Source: UBA7957 sp965224675
GTDB lineage: Bacteria; Pseudomonadota; Gammaproteobacteria; Granulosicoccales; Granulosicoccaceae
Direction of reading: 5' to 3'
Assembly (NCBI GenBank): GCA_965224675.1
Contig: CBDDAA010000002.1
Location: forward strand, 2,046,001-2,110,000
DNA length: 64,000 bases
Every line of letters begins with the position of its first letter. The stretch's first letter is position 1. The notes beneath the pieces were generated by a model, which was not told the DNA's origin, did no database searches, and was given only the letters and a program-made list of their open reading frames with translations. This document shows, piece after piece, positions 1 to 9,809 of the stretch. A program made the translations under genes and the position numbers.

Positions 1-2
1 TG

Positions 3-572
3 CTTTATTCTGTACCTTGGCCGCCTCAAGGCTTATATTTTAAGCAAGAAATTGGATCTACTGCTGATATGAAGGGTATCAAATTTCGTGCATATAATGC
101 AGCTACCGCCCGATTGGCTGAGTTATCGGGCATGTTACCTGTTCAAATCGAAGCGGCTGAATTGGTTCAGGCTCTGGCAACAGGAGTTGCAGATTCATTT
201 ATTTCATCCGGTTCAACAGGTTATGATAAAAAAGTCTGGGAGCATCTGAGTCATTTTTATGATACCCAGGCATGGCTACCACGCAACACAGTGTTTGTAA
301 ACAAAAAAGCTTATGATGCATTGCCTGAAGCATCAAAAAATTGTTTGAAGTCTTCTGCCATGCTTGCAGGCGCTGCAGGTACTGCTCGCTCTGAACAATT
401 AACTGGCTGGTATCTTACGCAATTAGCGGCTAATGGAATGACTGTCGGTGCGCCGGGCGATCAGCTAAAAGCTGATCTGCAGGAAATTGGAGCTACCATG
501 GCTGCAGAATGGGCAAAAGCCGCTGGTGCTGAGGGAGAAGCAATTGTTAAGGCATACAAAAGTATGAACTAG
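3..572 (+). CDS. dctP: TRAP transporter substrate-binding protein DctP (5' end outside window)
   Basis: C-terminal part of a periplasmic TRAP solute receptor; the reading frame is already open at the window edge, so signal peptide and N-terminal lobe are missing. The visible part has the family's pattern: a K-G-I-K-F-R segment whose Arg usually contacts a substrate carboxylate, then the A-E-L-V-Q-A-L-A-T-G-V-A-D region and an Ala-rich C-terminal helix. It would capture an organic acid or similar anion and deliver it to the DctQM membrane complex encoded just downstream. Substrate cannot be read from the sequence. The order receptor, small permease, large permease on one strand supports the call. 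Confidence 0.9.
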   Translation, partial: LYSVPWPPQGLYFKQEIGSTADMKGIKFRAYNAATARLAELSGMLPVQIEAAELVQALATGVADSFISSGSTGYDKKVWEHLSHFYDTQAWLPRNTVFVNKKAYDALPEASKNCLKSSAMLAGAAGTARSEQLTGWYLTQLAANGMTVGAPGDQLKADLQEIGATMAAEWAKAAGAEGEAIVKAYKSMN

Positions 573-584
573 TACTAGTATAAG

Positions 585-620
585 CCAACTCTGAGTGAAC
601 GCTTATTCGCTCAGAGTTGG
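585..620 (+). terminator. Intercistronic hairpin between dctP and dctQ
   Basis: A perfect 11-bp inverted repeat (CCAACTCTGAG / CTCAGAGTTGG) closes a 14-base loop, 13 bases after the dctP stop. No T-run follows, so it is more likely a partial terminator or mRNA-stabilising hairpin that gives more receptor than permease. That role is inferred from similar arrangements in binding-protein transport operons. Confidence 0.6.
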
Positions 621-698
621 TATCTCTGGAATAAAAACAAACTCCTGGTATTCATGTATAAAAAACAATCAGATTTACATCTCATGAGGTGAAGGCAA

Positions 699-1232
699 AT
701 GGATAATTCCAAGGGGATGATCAGGCGCTGGCTGGATGCTTTGTATTTTGCTGGAGGTATGATAGGGGCCGGTTTTTTAATCCTTATTTTACTGATAATT
801 GTTGCGCAAATGGTAGCGCGATGGTCTGGTCATGTTTTACCTGGCTCAAGTGCTTATGCCGGTTATTGTATGGCTGCAGCTTCTTTCTTTTCACTTGCAT
901 ACGCACTTAATCACGGTGCTCATATTCGTGTCACTCTGCTGCTGAACAAACTCGGACGCTATCGTCGAATCGGTGAGGTTTGGTGTTTCACAATTGCTAC
1001 CTTTTTTTCCGGCTATTTTGCATGGTATGCCTGGAAGGCCGTTCAAGTTTCCCATATGATTAATGATATCAGTCAAGGACAGGATGCGACACCGCTTTGG
1101 ATTCCACAAATTGTCATGGGTATAGGTACAACTTTATTGTTTATCGCCTTTATTGATAATCTGATACGGGTGCTGGTATATGGTACGCATGGTATTGAAG
1201 CGGAAACCGTTAAAGCCGGTTTGGAGGAATAA
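699..1232 (+). CDS. dctQ: TRAP transporter small permease DctQ
   Basis: A 177-aa integral membrane protein with four predicted hydrophobic segments (roughly residues 15-38, 50-70, 92-112 and 132-158), the usual size and topology of the TRAP small subunit, which pairs with DctM in the inner membrane. The start is fixed by a strong ribosome site (GAGGTGAAGG) a few bases before ATG. It lies 126 bases after dctP and 2 bases before the dctM start, so it should be translated with dctM. Confidence 0.9.
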   Translation: MDNSKGMIRRWLDALYFAGGMIGAGFLILILLIIVAQMVARWSGHVLPGSSAYAGYCMAAASFFSLAYALNHGAHIRVTLLLNKLGRYRRIGEVWCFTIATFFSGYFAWYAWKAVQVSHMINDISQGQDATPLWIPQIVMGIGTTLLFIAFIDNLIRVLVYGTHGIEAETVKAGLEE

Positions 1233-1234
1233 TT

Positions 1235-2545
1235 ATGGAACATTTCTACCTTACCGGAATCTTTCTATTCGTTTTATTCCTGTTTCTTGGGACGGGAGTT
1301 TGGGTGGGCCTGGCGCTGTTGGGTGTTGCATTTGTAGGTATGGAGTTATTCACCACACGGCCTGTTGGTGACACCATGATTACGACGATATGGACATCAT
1401 CATCTTCCTGGACTTTGACGGCGCTACCCCTGTTTATCTGGATGGGGGAAATCCTTTATCGAACGCGCTTATCTGAAGATATGTTCAAAGGCTTGGCACC
1501 GTGGGTGGCCCGATTGCCAGGAGGGTTAATCCACACGAATATCGTTGGTTGCACAATTTTTGCGGCTGTCTCTGGTTCGTCAGCCGCAACGCTCACAACG
1601 GTAGGCAAGATGTCTATTCCCGAATTACGCAAACGGGACTATCCAGAAAGAATGATTATTGGCACGCTTGCAGGTGCTGCAACCCTGGGTTTGATGATTC
1701 CACCCTCATTGACTCTTATCGTTTATGGGGTAACAACTAACGAATCCATTTCAAAATTGTTTATGGCGGGAATATTGCCGGGTATTGTATTGGCCAGCAT
1801 GTTTGCCACCTACGTGGCACTTTGGTCAGTCTTTAAGAAACACGAAGTGCCAGCGCAGGAATCTTCCATGACATTTGTGCAGAAAGTGCGGGAAGCGAAG
1901 CTCCTTATTCCCGTAATTTTGCTTGTCTCTTTGGTGATCGGTTCTATGTACATGGGGCTGGCTACAGCTACAGAGGCCGCGGCCTTTGGTGTAATTGGCT
2001 CGCTTACTTTAGCAGGGTTACAAGGATCACTTTCTCTCTCAACGTTTCAGCAAAGCTTGTTGGGTGCTACCCGTACCTCTGCAATGATTGCACTTATTCT
2101 TATGGGAGCAGCCTTTCTATCGCTTTCAATGGGCTTTACCGGATTACCACGCTCACTGGCTGGCTGGATAGCATCAATGGAGCTTTCGAGATTTGAATTA
2201 TTGCTTGCATTATTAGTTTTTTATATCGTTATTGGTATGTTTCTCGATGGTATCTCCTCAGTAGTTCTGACGATGGCAGTGGTTGAACCCATGATACGCC
2301 AGGCTGGAATAGATCTAATTTGGTTTGGTATATTTATCGTCGTCGTCGTGGAGATGGCACAAATCACACCGCCAATTGGGTTTAATCTTTTTGTTCTGCA
2401 AGGTATGACTCATCATGAGATGAGTTTTATTGCGCGAGCGGCACTGCCCATGTTTGCAATAATGGTATTAATGGTATTCGTTTTGATTTTGTTTCCTGAG
2501 CTTGCCACTTGGTTACCTGATAATATGCGTAGTCGACCGGGGTGA
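1235..2545 (+). CDS. dctM: TRAP transporter large permease DctM
   Basis: A 436-aa polytopic protein of normal DctM length with about 11-12 hydrophobic helices. Family hallmarks are visible: the early L-P-L-F-I-W-M-G-E-I segment, the G-S-S-A-A-T-L-T-T-V-G region and a late I-T-P-P-I-G-F-N-L-F motif near the ion/substrate site. It forms the Na+-coupled translocation channel for the solute bound by DctP. A GGAGGAATAATT ribosome site overlaps the end of dctQ. The gene ends the operon; the next gene begins 144 bases later and is a soluble thioesterase. Confidence 0.93.
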   Translation: MEHFYLTGIFLFVLFLFLGTGVWVGLALLGVAFVGMELFTTRPVGDTMITTIWTSSSSWTLTALPLFIWMGEILYRTRLSEDMFKGLAPWVARLPGGLIHTNIVGCTIFAAVSGSSAATLTTVGKMSIPELRKRDYPERMIIGTLAGAATLGLMIPPSLTLIVYGVTTNESISKLFMAGILPGIVLASMFATYVALWSVFKKHEVPAQESSMTFVQKVREAKLLIPVILLVSLVIGSMYMGLATATEAAAFGVIGSLTLAGLQGSLSLSTFQQSLLGATRTSAMIALILMGAAFLSLSMGFTGLPRSLAGWIASMELSRFELLLALLVFYIVIGMFLDGISSVVLTMAVVEPMIRQAGIDLIWFGIFIVVVVEMAQITPPIGFNLFVLQGMTHHEMSFIARAALPMFAIMVLMVFVLILFPELATWLPDNMRSRPG

Positions 2546-2689
2546 AAAATGGATGACTGTATGGATCAATCGGGGCCTATTCTCCTTAATAAATTTACTG
2601 ATATTCGATAGATTATATTTGTTACCGTACGTCATATGCCATTAGGGCCGTTTAATTTAATAACATTAAGCAGTGGGGGGGAAACAGAA

Positions 2690-3112
2690 ATGCGTAAACC
2701 AGAAACTATAGACGAATGGAATGCTTTTGGTAGTGATTGTTTCCCAGGTCTTGTCGGTCTGAAAATTCTGCACATCACCCCAACACAGGTTAAGGGTGAA
2801 TTTACTGTTTCGAAATCCCTCAAAGCACCTAATGGTTTTCTGCATGCAGGCTCTGTTGTTACTTTGGCTGACACCTGCTGTGGTTATGGCACTGTTCGGT
2901 CTTTACCCGATGATGCACTGGGCTTTACCACTATAAATCTATCTTCAAGCTTCCTCGGCACTGCACGCGATGGGCAGGTCATCTGTAACGCAGATGCGAT
3001 TCATCAGGGACGAACCACGCAGGTTTGGGATGCTCAGGTAATATCGACAGATAGCGGAAAAATAATTGCATATTTTCGATGTACGCAGATGATTTTATGG
3101 CCAGCTAAGTGA
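2690..3112 (+). CDS. PaaI-family hotdog-fold thioesterase
   Basis: A 140-aa single hotdog domain, probably a cytoplasmic acyl-CoA thioesterase. The segment N-G-F-L-H-A-G-S-V-V-T-L-A-D-T (about residues 61-75) is the PaaI/YbgC-like active-site signature, with the H-A-G helix start and the acidic residue on the long helix. An upstream in-frame ATG at 2636 exists, but the ATG at 2690 follows a G-rich ribosome site and gives the usual family length, so it is preferred. The gene is convergent with, and directly abuts, the NMO-like gene; both could act in degradation of unusual carboxylic acids, which is inference. Confidence 0.85.
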   Translation: MRKPETIDEWNAFGSDCFPGLVGLKILHITPTQVKGEFTVSKSLKAPNGFLHAGSVVTLADTCCGYGTVRSLPDDALGFTTINLSSSFLGTARDGQVICNADAIHQGRTTQVWDAQVISTDSGKIIAYFRCTQMILWPAK

Positions 3113-4150
3113 TTAATCTGTGGCGAGCAATTGCCTAGTCAGCTCTGCAGCCGGGATCTCTTTACAACCACTGGCGTTTTGTCCACACCAAAGCGGTGTG
3201 AAATCACCAGAACCTCGTTTTTCGGATTGGGTACGTAAATAAGTAACCGCTGGGGCGGCCAACGGAAATGCAGGTGGTGCTGTGCTGATCGGGCCAAGCT
3301 CTCGAATTATGCGGTTTACAATTGAACGGGCAGGTCGTCCTGAAAAGACATTGGTGATTGCCGTGTGACAAGCGGACTCACTCGATAATGCGGTTCGATG
3401 TACCCTACTTGTATTGGTTTCATGGCAAAGCAAATACACAGTTCCAGCCTGCACGCCAGCTGCACCCAATGATCTAATAGCAGCAACACCTTTTGCATCT
3501 GTAATGCCTCCAGTCGCAATGACTGGAATATTCACGGCCTGTACAATTTGTGGCAATAATGCAAATGTGCCCAACTGGTTGGTAATATCTTCGGATAAAA
3601 AATGCCCTCTATGTCCGCCTGCTTCCAATCCTTGAGCAATGATTGCATCTACACCTCGTGACTCAAGCCACAGCGCCTCATCAACAGTCGTTGCAGAAGA
3701 GATAACCCTCGCTCCCCAGCTCTTTACACGAGCCAACAACGTATCAGATGGCAGGCCGAAATGAAAACTCACTACTGCTGGCTTGAACGATTCAAGTACA
3801 TCAGCAGCTTCTGCACTGAATGGTGCTCGCCCCGTTCCTTCAGGTATGCTGTCTATATCGAGGTCCAGTTCTTTGTAATAAGGCAAAAGTGCATTCCTCC
3901 AAATCGTTTCGCGCTCAGTATTTGGCGTCGGCGGGGTATGGCAAAAAAAGTTTACATTGAATGGTTTATCGGTTTGCGCTTTGATAGCGGCTATTTCGTC
4001 GTGCATGACTTCAAGACTTAACATGGCACAGGGCAAAGAGCCAAGGCCACCCGCATTCGATACAGCGACCGCCAACTCGCTGCCTTGTACACCTGCCATG
4101 GGTGCCTGAATTATCGGTAGTTCGATGTTTAAAAGTTCTTGTAGTGTCAT
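3113..4150 (-). CDS. Nitronate monooxygenase / 2-nitropropane dioxygenase family flavoprotein
   Basis: A 345-aa FMN-dependent TIM-barrel protein. The N-terminal P-I-I-Q-A-P-M-A-G-V signature, the central G-L-E-A-G-G-H-R-G-H phosphate-binding loop (about residues 175-184) and the A-T-G-G-I-T-D-A segment (about 212-219) are typical of NMO-like enzymes. The family includes nitronate monooxygenases and related enoyl reductases; the substrate here is not determined. It ends exactly where the convergent thioesterase gene ends, with no room for a separate terminator. A second, clearly distinct member lies at 11788-12747. Confidence 0.88.
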   Translation of the reverse strand: MTLQELLNIELPIIQAPMAGVQGSELAVAVSNAGGLGSLPCAMLSLEVMHDEIAAIKAQTDKPFNVNFFCHTPPTPNTERETIWRNALLPYYKELDLDIDSIPEGTGRAPFSAEAADVLESFKPAVVSFHFGLPSDTLLARVKSWGARVISSATTVDEALWLESRGVDAIIAQGLEAGGHRGHFLSEDITNQLGTFALLPQIVQAVNIPVIATGGITDAKGVAAIRSLGAAGVQAGTVYLLCHETNTSRVHRTALSSESACHTAITNVFSGRPARSIVNRIIRELGPISTAPPAFPLAAPAVTYLRTQSEKRGSGDFTPLWCGQNASGCKEIPAAELTRQLLATD

Positions 4151-4485
4151 GCTATAAACTCTAATCCATTTAGCTGTTTCAATAATATTCTTTGAGGTGT
4201 AACAAAAAATGAGCAGAATATCAACTTTTCAATGAAACTGTCTGGAGGCAAGCGGTCGCGGTGTTACCCTCGACATTAGTTTTAACAATATGGCCCCGTC
4301 TACGTGCAGTGAGTACCGTTGGTAACATAAGCTATAGCTATGCGATACAGACCCGATGTGCGTTTTAATGCATCAATTAATGAACTCACTTAAATCTGTT
4401 GCCTTCACAAAAATGTTTGCTTTAGCTCGGTGTTGGATCAACAATACTGAGCTTTTGTGCTTAATGAGCATTCTGGAATTAATAA
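4151..4485. other. Divergent intergenic region, no gene seen
   Basis: This 335-base gap separates the minus-strand NMO-like gene from the plus-strand MATE gene, so it should hold both promoters. No coding frame with a ribosome site, no strong hairpin and no clear repeat was found in it. Confidence 0.5.
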
Positions 4486-5835
4486 ATGGATCAGGCTGAA
4501 ACACAAATGACCGGGCGGGTAACACAACCCTTTGAGGTAACCTTTTTTTCGGTCTTTGCGATCGCCTGGCCAATGACAATTGCCTATTTGAGTACCCCAC
4601 TTCTGGGTCTGGTGGATACGGCAGTAATAGGGCAATTGGGGAGTGCCGCCGCGCTGGGAGGGCTTGCGGTAGGCGCCATCTTGTTCGATGTGATTCTCAC
4701 TTCATTCAATTTTCTGCGCACCAGCACAACCGGCCTCACTGCACAGGCAATGGGACGCAAGAGTGAAAGAGAAAAATGCATGGTATTTATTCGTGCATTT
4801 TCAGTCGCAATCATAAGCGGTTTATTGGTTCTGATTGTCGGGCGCTTTTTACTTGATTTTGGTTTGCTTTGGATGCAGCCAACTGAAGCGGTCGAAAATG
4901 CAACGCGTACTTATTTTATGATTCGTTTGTATGCGACACCTTTTGCCATGATTAATTATGTCATTCTGGGTTGGTTGTTAGGCTTGGGTAAGGCACGGCA
5001 AGGTCTTATCATTCAACTGTTTCTCAATGGCCTCAATATGGTTGTTTCAATCTATTTGGGGCTTTATCTTGATTTGGGTATTGAAGGTGTGGCCTGGGCA
5101 ACGGTTATTGCTGAAGCAAGTGCTCTTTTGCTAGGGCTGCTAATTATTGGCCGATACCTGAACTTTCGAACACTGCCCGTTGCAGCTGCATTAAACGATC
5201 GCAGCAAGCTGATTGCTCTGATGTCTGTCAACAGGGATATCATGATTCGCTCATTTTGCCTGTTATTTGCTTTTAGCTGGTTTACAGCGGCAGGTGTTCG
5301 CCTGGGTGAACTGACGTTAGCAGCAAATGCTATCTTGATGCATTTTTTCATGATTGCAGGGTATTTCCTTGATGGTTTTGCCACAGCGGCAGAACAGCTG
5401 GTGGGCCGGGCCATAGGTGCGTATTATCGTGAAGCCTTTGACCGCTCAATCAGACTGGCTACGATCAGTGGTTTCATTCTCGCGGGCTTGTTAACAGTTA
5501 TTTTCTTTATATTCGGTTCACAACTTATTGATCTGTTAACGGTAAATGATGGGGTGCGCCTGGAAGCTAAACGCTATCTACCATGGGCGGCAATGACAGC
5601 ACTGGTGGGGGTTATGGCCTTCCAAATGGACGGCGTGTTTATAGGGGCCACCTGGTCAGCTGATATGCGAAATATGATGCTGGTATCGTTAGTGGTTTTT
5701 CTTCTTGTCGCATGGCTCAGTATCCCGGCTTTCGGTAATCACGGGCTTTGGTTTGCGCTTGAGGTCTTTTTGGGTTTGCGCGGAGCCACACTATGGTGGC
5801 GCCTGAAAAAAAATGTTTCCAACTTTTTTGTTTAG
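4486..5835 (+). CDS. MATE family efflux transporter (DinF-like)
   Basis: A 449-aa inner-membrane protein with about 12 hydrophobic helices arranged in two homologous halves, the usual MATE size. The N-terminal I-A-W-P-M-T-I-A-Y-L-S-T-P-L-L-G-L-V-D-T-A segment is typical of the DinF subgroup, and E-Q-L-V-G-R-A-I-G-A begins the second half's signature. It would export cationic compounds or metabolites in exchange for Na+ or H+. It is monocistronic, converging on the YcaQ-like gene 40 bases away. Confidence 0.92.
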   Translation: MDQAETQMTGRVTQPFEVTFFSVFAIAWPMTIAYLSTPLLGLVDTAVIGQLGSAAALGGLAVGAILFDVILTSFNFLRTSTTGLTAQAMGRKSEREKCMVFIRAFSVAIISGLLVLIVGRFLLDFGLLWMQPTEAVENATRTYFMIRLYATPFAMINYVILGWLLGLGKARQGLIIQLFLNGLNMVVSIYLGLYLDLGIEGVAWATVIAEASALLLGLLIIGRYLNFRTLPVAAALNDRSKLIALMSVNRDIMIRSFCLLFAFSWFTAAGVRLGELTLAANAILMHFFMIAGYFLDGFATAAEQLVGRAIGAYYREAFDRSIRLATISGFILAGLLTVIFFIFGSQLIDLLTVNDGVRLEAKRYLPWAAMTALVGVMAFQMDGVFIGATWSADMRNMMLVSLVVFLLVAWLSIPAFGNHGLWFALEVFLGLRGATLWWRLKKNVSNFFV

Positions 5836-5875
5836 CTCAACTACCTCGGTCAGACGGTAAAGGGTAGTGCCTTGC

Positions 5876-7120
5876 TTAAAATTCTGATGTGAGTATAGAT
5901 TTTAATTTTTTTGCAAGATCATTTCGTTGCTTAACAACCACGTGAGTTAGATTGAGCCAACTGGCCAATTGTATTAGTTCTTGTGCAAGTTGTATTATGA
6001 TATCGTGTTGCTCAATATCAGCCTCAGGCCAGACACCTTTTACTACAAGTTGTTGACATTTGCGCTCTGCTTTTAAATCCACTCGAGCCACCAATCTGTC
6101 GTTGACAAGAAACGGCATCACATAATAACCGTATTTGCGTTTCCTGGCAGGAACATAAATTTCTAATCGATAGTTGAAATTAAACAGGCGTTCAGTTCGC
6201 TGTCGATGCCAGATGACAGGGTCAAATGGCGTGAGCAAGGTTGATCTATTGACCGTTCGTGGTATCGTTATATCGGCGCTGAAATAAGCTGTTTGCTTCC
6301 AGTTCTCCACCTGCACAGGAATCAGGCATTTATCTTCCACAAGTCTGTCAATGCAAAATCTGGCATCAGTCGCCTTGATTCGAAAATAATCCCGAAGATC
6401 TGATTCAGTAGCAACACCCAGTGCCTTAGCTGCAATTTTTATTAAAGCCAGTTGTGATTCCACCTTGCCGGGTGTGACTGTATTGATGTAGAGTGCAGGA
6501 ATAACTCGCTCGCTTATGTCGTATAAGCGCTCAAATTTTCTTCTTCCGGCCGATGCAATCTGACCTGTCCAGAATAAATACTCAAGTGCTTGTTTGGTTT
6601 CGCTCCATTGCCACATTCCCTTGCCTCGGGCTGTTGTACTCAACTCTCTGCAGGTAAAGGGGCCGCTTTGCTCTATTTCGTGTCTTAGTCGTTTAATATA
6701 GTCTGGTTTATTCAATGCAAGTATGTGTAGTTGTTTATACAAACCTTGTCCATTCAGAGCCTCTTCCATCCGCCATCGAAACAGTGGGTAGAGTTTAATT
6801 GGCAGAATCGAACATTCATGACCCCAGTACTCAAAATGGGTTCTGACTGAGGCTGTCTGCTTTTTGGATTCAAACACATTGGCGTTCAAAATCCTACGAT
6901 CATAGGGGCCTAGGCGTGAATAGAGAGGCATGTAGTGGGATCGGATTACAGTGTTAATAGCATCAATTTGCAGCACGGACATTTTACTGATAGATGCATT
7001 AAGATTGCGCCAGGTGGGTGATTTTGATGAGCGTAGTGCTTGGATTCCCTGTGCTCTCAGTACCATCCTTCGGGCTTGAGTCAGGCTGATTGAGTCGATG
7101 ATGGTGGCCTCGCATTGCAA
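5876..7120 (-). CDS. YcaQ-like winged-helix DNA glycosylase (HTH_42 family)
   Basis: A 414-aa protein of the YcaQ/AlkZ superfamily, whose studied members remove bulky or crosslinking alkyl lesions from DNA. The active-site triad of the YcaQ-like branch (Gln-hydrophobic-Asp) is visible as Q-I-D in L-Q-I-D-A-I-N-T-V, about residues 51-59. The downstream H-F-E-Y-W-G-H-E segment and the T-P-F-D-P-V-I-W-H-R region are also conserved. Length fits the family. The start is uncertain: the frame opens with TTG at 7120, and no in-frame ATG precedes the conserved S-L-T-Q-A-R-R helix. Monocistronic. Confidence 0.85.
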   Translation of the reverse strand: MQCEATIIDSISLTQARRMVLRAQGIQALRSSKSPTWRNLNASISKMSVLQIDAINTVIRSHYMPLYSRLGPYDRRILNANVFESKKQTASVRTHFEYWGHECSILPIKLYPLFRWRMEEALNGQGLYKQLHILALNKPDYIKRLRHEIEQSGPFTCRELSTTARGKGMWQWSETKQALEYLFWTGQIASAGRRKFERLYDISERVIPALYINTVTPGKVESQLALIKIAAKALGVATESDLRDYFRIKATDARFCIDRLVEDKCLIPVQVENWKQTAYFSADITIPRTVNRSTLLTPFDPVIWHRQRTERLFNFNYRLEIYVPARKRKYGYYVMPFLVNDRLVARVDLKAERKCQQLVVKGVWPEADIEQHDIIIQLAQELIQLASWLNLTHVVVKQRNDLAKKLKSILTSEF

Positions 7121-7230
7121 TTATGTCACTTCAAGACGGTATGAGTGAACAATAAAAAGACTTCGTATGCTGATGGAGCACTAGACGCTATCCGAATGAA
7201 TGCGTTTTTTATTTCCTAATTGTCAGGTCC

Positions 7231-7255
7231 GGGTGTAGTTGTTATCACTGCACCC
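7231..7255. terminator. Hairpin between two minus-strand genes
   Basis: GGGTGTAGT pairs with ACTGCACCC (one G-U wobble) around a 7-base loop, downstream of the MBL-fold gene on the minus strand. There is no T-run, so only a weak terminator or processing hairpin can be claimed. Confidence 0.35.
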
Positions 7256-7294
7256 AGAATAAGGTTAAGTCGGCCGTAGTGTAATTAAAACTCT

Positions 7295-8263
7295 TTAATC
7301 AAACGCATGTTCTTCCGCTTCCAATACCGCCAAACTGATATGACGTCCAATGGCATCATCAAAGTCTGGCCAAGCCTTCCAGGCTTGCAGTGATTCAACA
7401 ATCATGGGTTTCATTTCAAAATCACTTAAGCCTTCATCGTAGTATTTTTTCGCACCTTCATAAATCTCAGAAATAAGGTCTCGATAACTGATCACTATGG
7501 ACTTATCGCCACTTGCGCCATGCCCGGGAACATAGTGTGCAGCGTTCGTTTCTATCGCCAGATTTAATGTTTCAATCAGGCCAACATAACTGCCATCATC
7601 CAGCCTGCCCATGCGTCCATTTGGATTATTATCACCAAGAAAGTAGACATCATCTTCCAGCACGTGGATCATGATATCTGTTTCGGTATGTGCTTTACCA
7701 TTGTGTATGATCTGAAAGGATTTATTGCCGATTTTAACGATGTCGCCACCGTTTACCGGCTGATCTGGAATGACAGCTGTCGTACCTGCCGAGGCACCAT
7801 TGGTCAACTGTAATAGCAAATTGACCCATGTTTGCGCCTCACCATCCTGGGCGAGCTGGATTAATAGGGGATGCGCATAGAGTTTTGCATTGGGATAAGC
7901 CTCCCGAATGGCTTGGTTACCTAACCAGTGATCGCCATGGATGTGCGTTGAAAACGTTGCGATCACGGGTTTATCACTGAGTTTGCTGGCCTCTTGGAGT
8001 ACCATTTCACCACTTTGGACCGTACTGCCAGGATCAATGATCACCAACCCTTCGCTGGTCACAATTATACCGGGGTTGTTCATAAAGCCCTGATTTTCCG
8101 GAGTCGGTGATGCCAGAGGGCCATGGATTACATAGGTGTCTGCAGCGATTGATTCTGCTGAATACTGTTTTTTAAGCGATGGTGCCTTATTTTCGGCCTG
8201 ACTGTTAAAACTGAGTAGTGAGCAAACTGTAAAAAAGATGATAAATAATCTTTGACGATTCAT
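7295..8263 (-). CDS. Secreted MBL-fold metallo-hydrolase
   Basis: A 322-aa metallo-beta-lactamase-fold protein with a Sec signal peptide (about residues 1-23, ending F-N-S-Q-A). Zinc ligands are present: H-I-H-G-D-H, a later His in K-A-H-T-E-T-D, Asp in Y-F-L-G-D and His in V-P-G-H-G. The frame is open upstream to 8353, but AGGAGG six bases before the ATG at 8263, followed at once by the signal peptide, fixes the start. It is likely a periplasmic hydrolase of the broad glyoxalase-II / quinoprotein-associated type; substrate unknown. It is divergent from the aminotransferase gene. Confidence 0.88.
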   Translation of the reverse strand: MNRQRLFIIFFTVCSLLSFNSQAENKAPSLKKQYSAESIAADTYVIHGPLASPTPENQGFMNNPGIIVTSEGLVIIDPGSTVQSGEMVLQEASKLSDKPVIATFSTHIHGDHWLGNQAIREAYPNAKLYAHPLLIQLAQDGEAQTWVNLLLQLTNGASAGTTAVIPDQPVNGGDIVKIGNKSFQIIHNGKAHTETDIMIHVLEDDVYFLGDNNPNGRMGRLDDGSYVGLIETLNLAIETNAAHYVPGHGASGDKSIVISYRDLISEIYEGAKKYYDEGLSDFEMKPMIVESLQAWKAWPDFDDAIGRHISLAVLEAEEHAFD

Positions 8264-8438
8264 AACATTCCTCCTGTGGGAGAATCTAACCGATTCAACG
8301 CTGATTGGAAAGCTTGCATTTAACTCCTTGATAAGGATTATCGCCAGTGGCATTGGCTTTGACCTATTTCGTTACTAATGTAAAATCGACATAACAATAC
8401 ACAATGACTTTTATCGAATGTAAAGGAAACCTTATTTC

Positions 8439-9566
8439 ATGTCCGCACTATTACCCGATGTTGACCCAGATGGTCTGCTGGAATTTTCTGTAGTTTTTAC
8501 TGATCGATCTCTTAACCACATGTCGCAATCGTTTCAACAGGCCATGCGCGACATTTCGACAACACTTAAAAAAGTTTATCAAGCAGATGCTGTGGCTGTG
8601 GTACCTGGTGGTGGCACATATGCCATGGAGGCCGTTGCCCGGCAGATAGCGCAGGACAAAAAGTGTTTGGTTATCCGTAATGGTTGGTTTAGCTACCGCT
8701 GGACGCAAATTTTTGAAAGCGGAAATATTCCTACGTCTTCCACGGTCATGAAAGCACAACAAACAAGCGCTGAACCACAGTCGCCATTCGCACCCGCAGC
8801 GATTGACGCTGTAGTGGCAACAATCAAGTCAGAGAAACCAAATGTGGTATTCGCACCGCATGTTGAAACGTCTTCTGGCATGATGTTGCCTGATAATTAT
8901 ATGCAGGCCATTGCTGAAGTGGTGCATGAAGTTGGTGGTTTATTCGTACTTGACTGCATCGCCTCGGGTACTGTGTGGGTGGATATGAAGGATATTGGCG
9001 TTGACCTTCTTATCAGCGCCCCACAAAAAGGCTGGAGTGCTTCACCTGCAGCGGGATTGGTGATGATGAGCGAAGCAGCCATGCGTGTGGTGGACAATAC
9101 AAGCAGTACAAGTTTTGCCTGTGACTTAAGAAAATGGTGGCAAATCATGCAGGCGTATGAGAATGGAGGCCATGCCTATCATGCGACCATGCCGACCGAT
9201 GCCTTGCGTCGCTTTCGCGATGTAATGGAAGAAACTGAAACCTATGGCTTTGATAAAGTACGGGCCGAGCAACTTGAATTGGGGCAACGTGTTCGGGAAT
9301 TACTCGCTGAGTATGGATTAAAGAGCGTGGCTGCCAAAGGATTTGAAGCACCTGGTGTTGTGGTCAGTTACACCGAAGATGCAGATCTTCAGAATGGAAA
9401 GAAGTTCGTTGGCGAAGGTATGCAGATTGCGGCGGGTGTTCCACTAAAATGTGATGAGCCCGAAAATTTCCAGACTTTTCGACTGGGACTTTTTGGACTC
9501 GATAAACTGAACAATATCGATCGTACAGTTGAGCAACTGAGGACGGTTTTACACAAGGTCCTATAG
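8439..9566 (+). CDS. Class V aminotransferase (alanine/serine-glyoxylate type)
   Basis: A 375-aa fold-type I PLP enzyme. The internal-aldimine lysine is about Lys197 in S-A-P-Q-K-G-W, preceded by the V-L-D-C-I-A-S-G segment containing the cofactor-binding Asp. The G-G-G-T-Y-A-M-E-A motif near residue 55 matches the phosphate-binding loop of alanine-glyoxylate / serine-pyruvate aminotransferases. Length is normal. It should transfer amino groups between a small amino acid and glyoxylate or pyruvate; exact substrates are not evident. A good ribosome site (AAAGGAAA) precedes the ATG. Confidence 0.88.
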   Translation: MSALLPDVDPDGLLEFSVVFTDRSLNHMSQSFQQAMRDISTTLKKVYQADAVAVVPGGGTYAMEAVARQIAQDKKCLVIRNGWFSYRWTQIFESGNIPTSSTVMKAQQTSAEPQSPFAPAAIDAVVATIKSEKPNVVFAPHVETSSGMMLPDNYMQAIAEVVHEVGGLFVLDCIASGTVWVDMKDIGVDLLISAPQKGWSASPAAGLVMMSEAAMRVVDNTSSTSFACDLRKWWQIMQAYENGGHAYHATMPTDALRRFRDVMEETETYGFDKVRAEQLELGQRVRELLAEYGLKSVAAKGFEAPGVVVSYTEDADLQNGKKFVGEGMQIAAGVPLKCDEPENFQTFRLGLFGLDKLNNIDRTVEQLRTVLHKVL

Positions 9567-9809
9567 CTGTACTTGTATTTAAATGTAAAATTAGAAAAAT
9601 TGTTTATGAATGGGGTTTACCCGTGACATGATCGGATACGGTTGATATCCGCTTGATCCACATTGGCAGATAATGCACAGTACAGTACAACGACTATTCA
9701 TCATGAGGATGAAAGCGTACAAATACAGGAGACGATTCAGCCGCCATAGGTGATCACTGTCTCCCGGTGGTCAGTTTTGGAGTCAATGCCGATGTTTTTA
9801 GATGTTTAG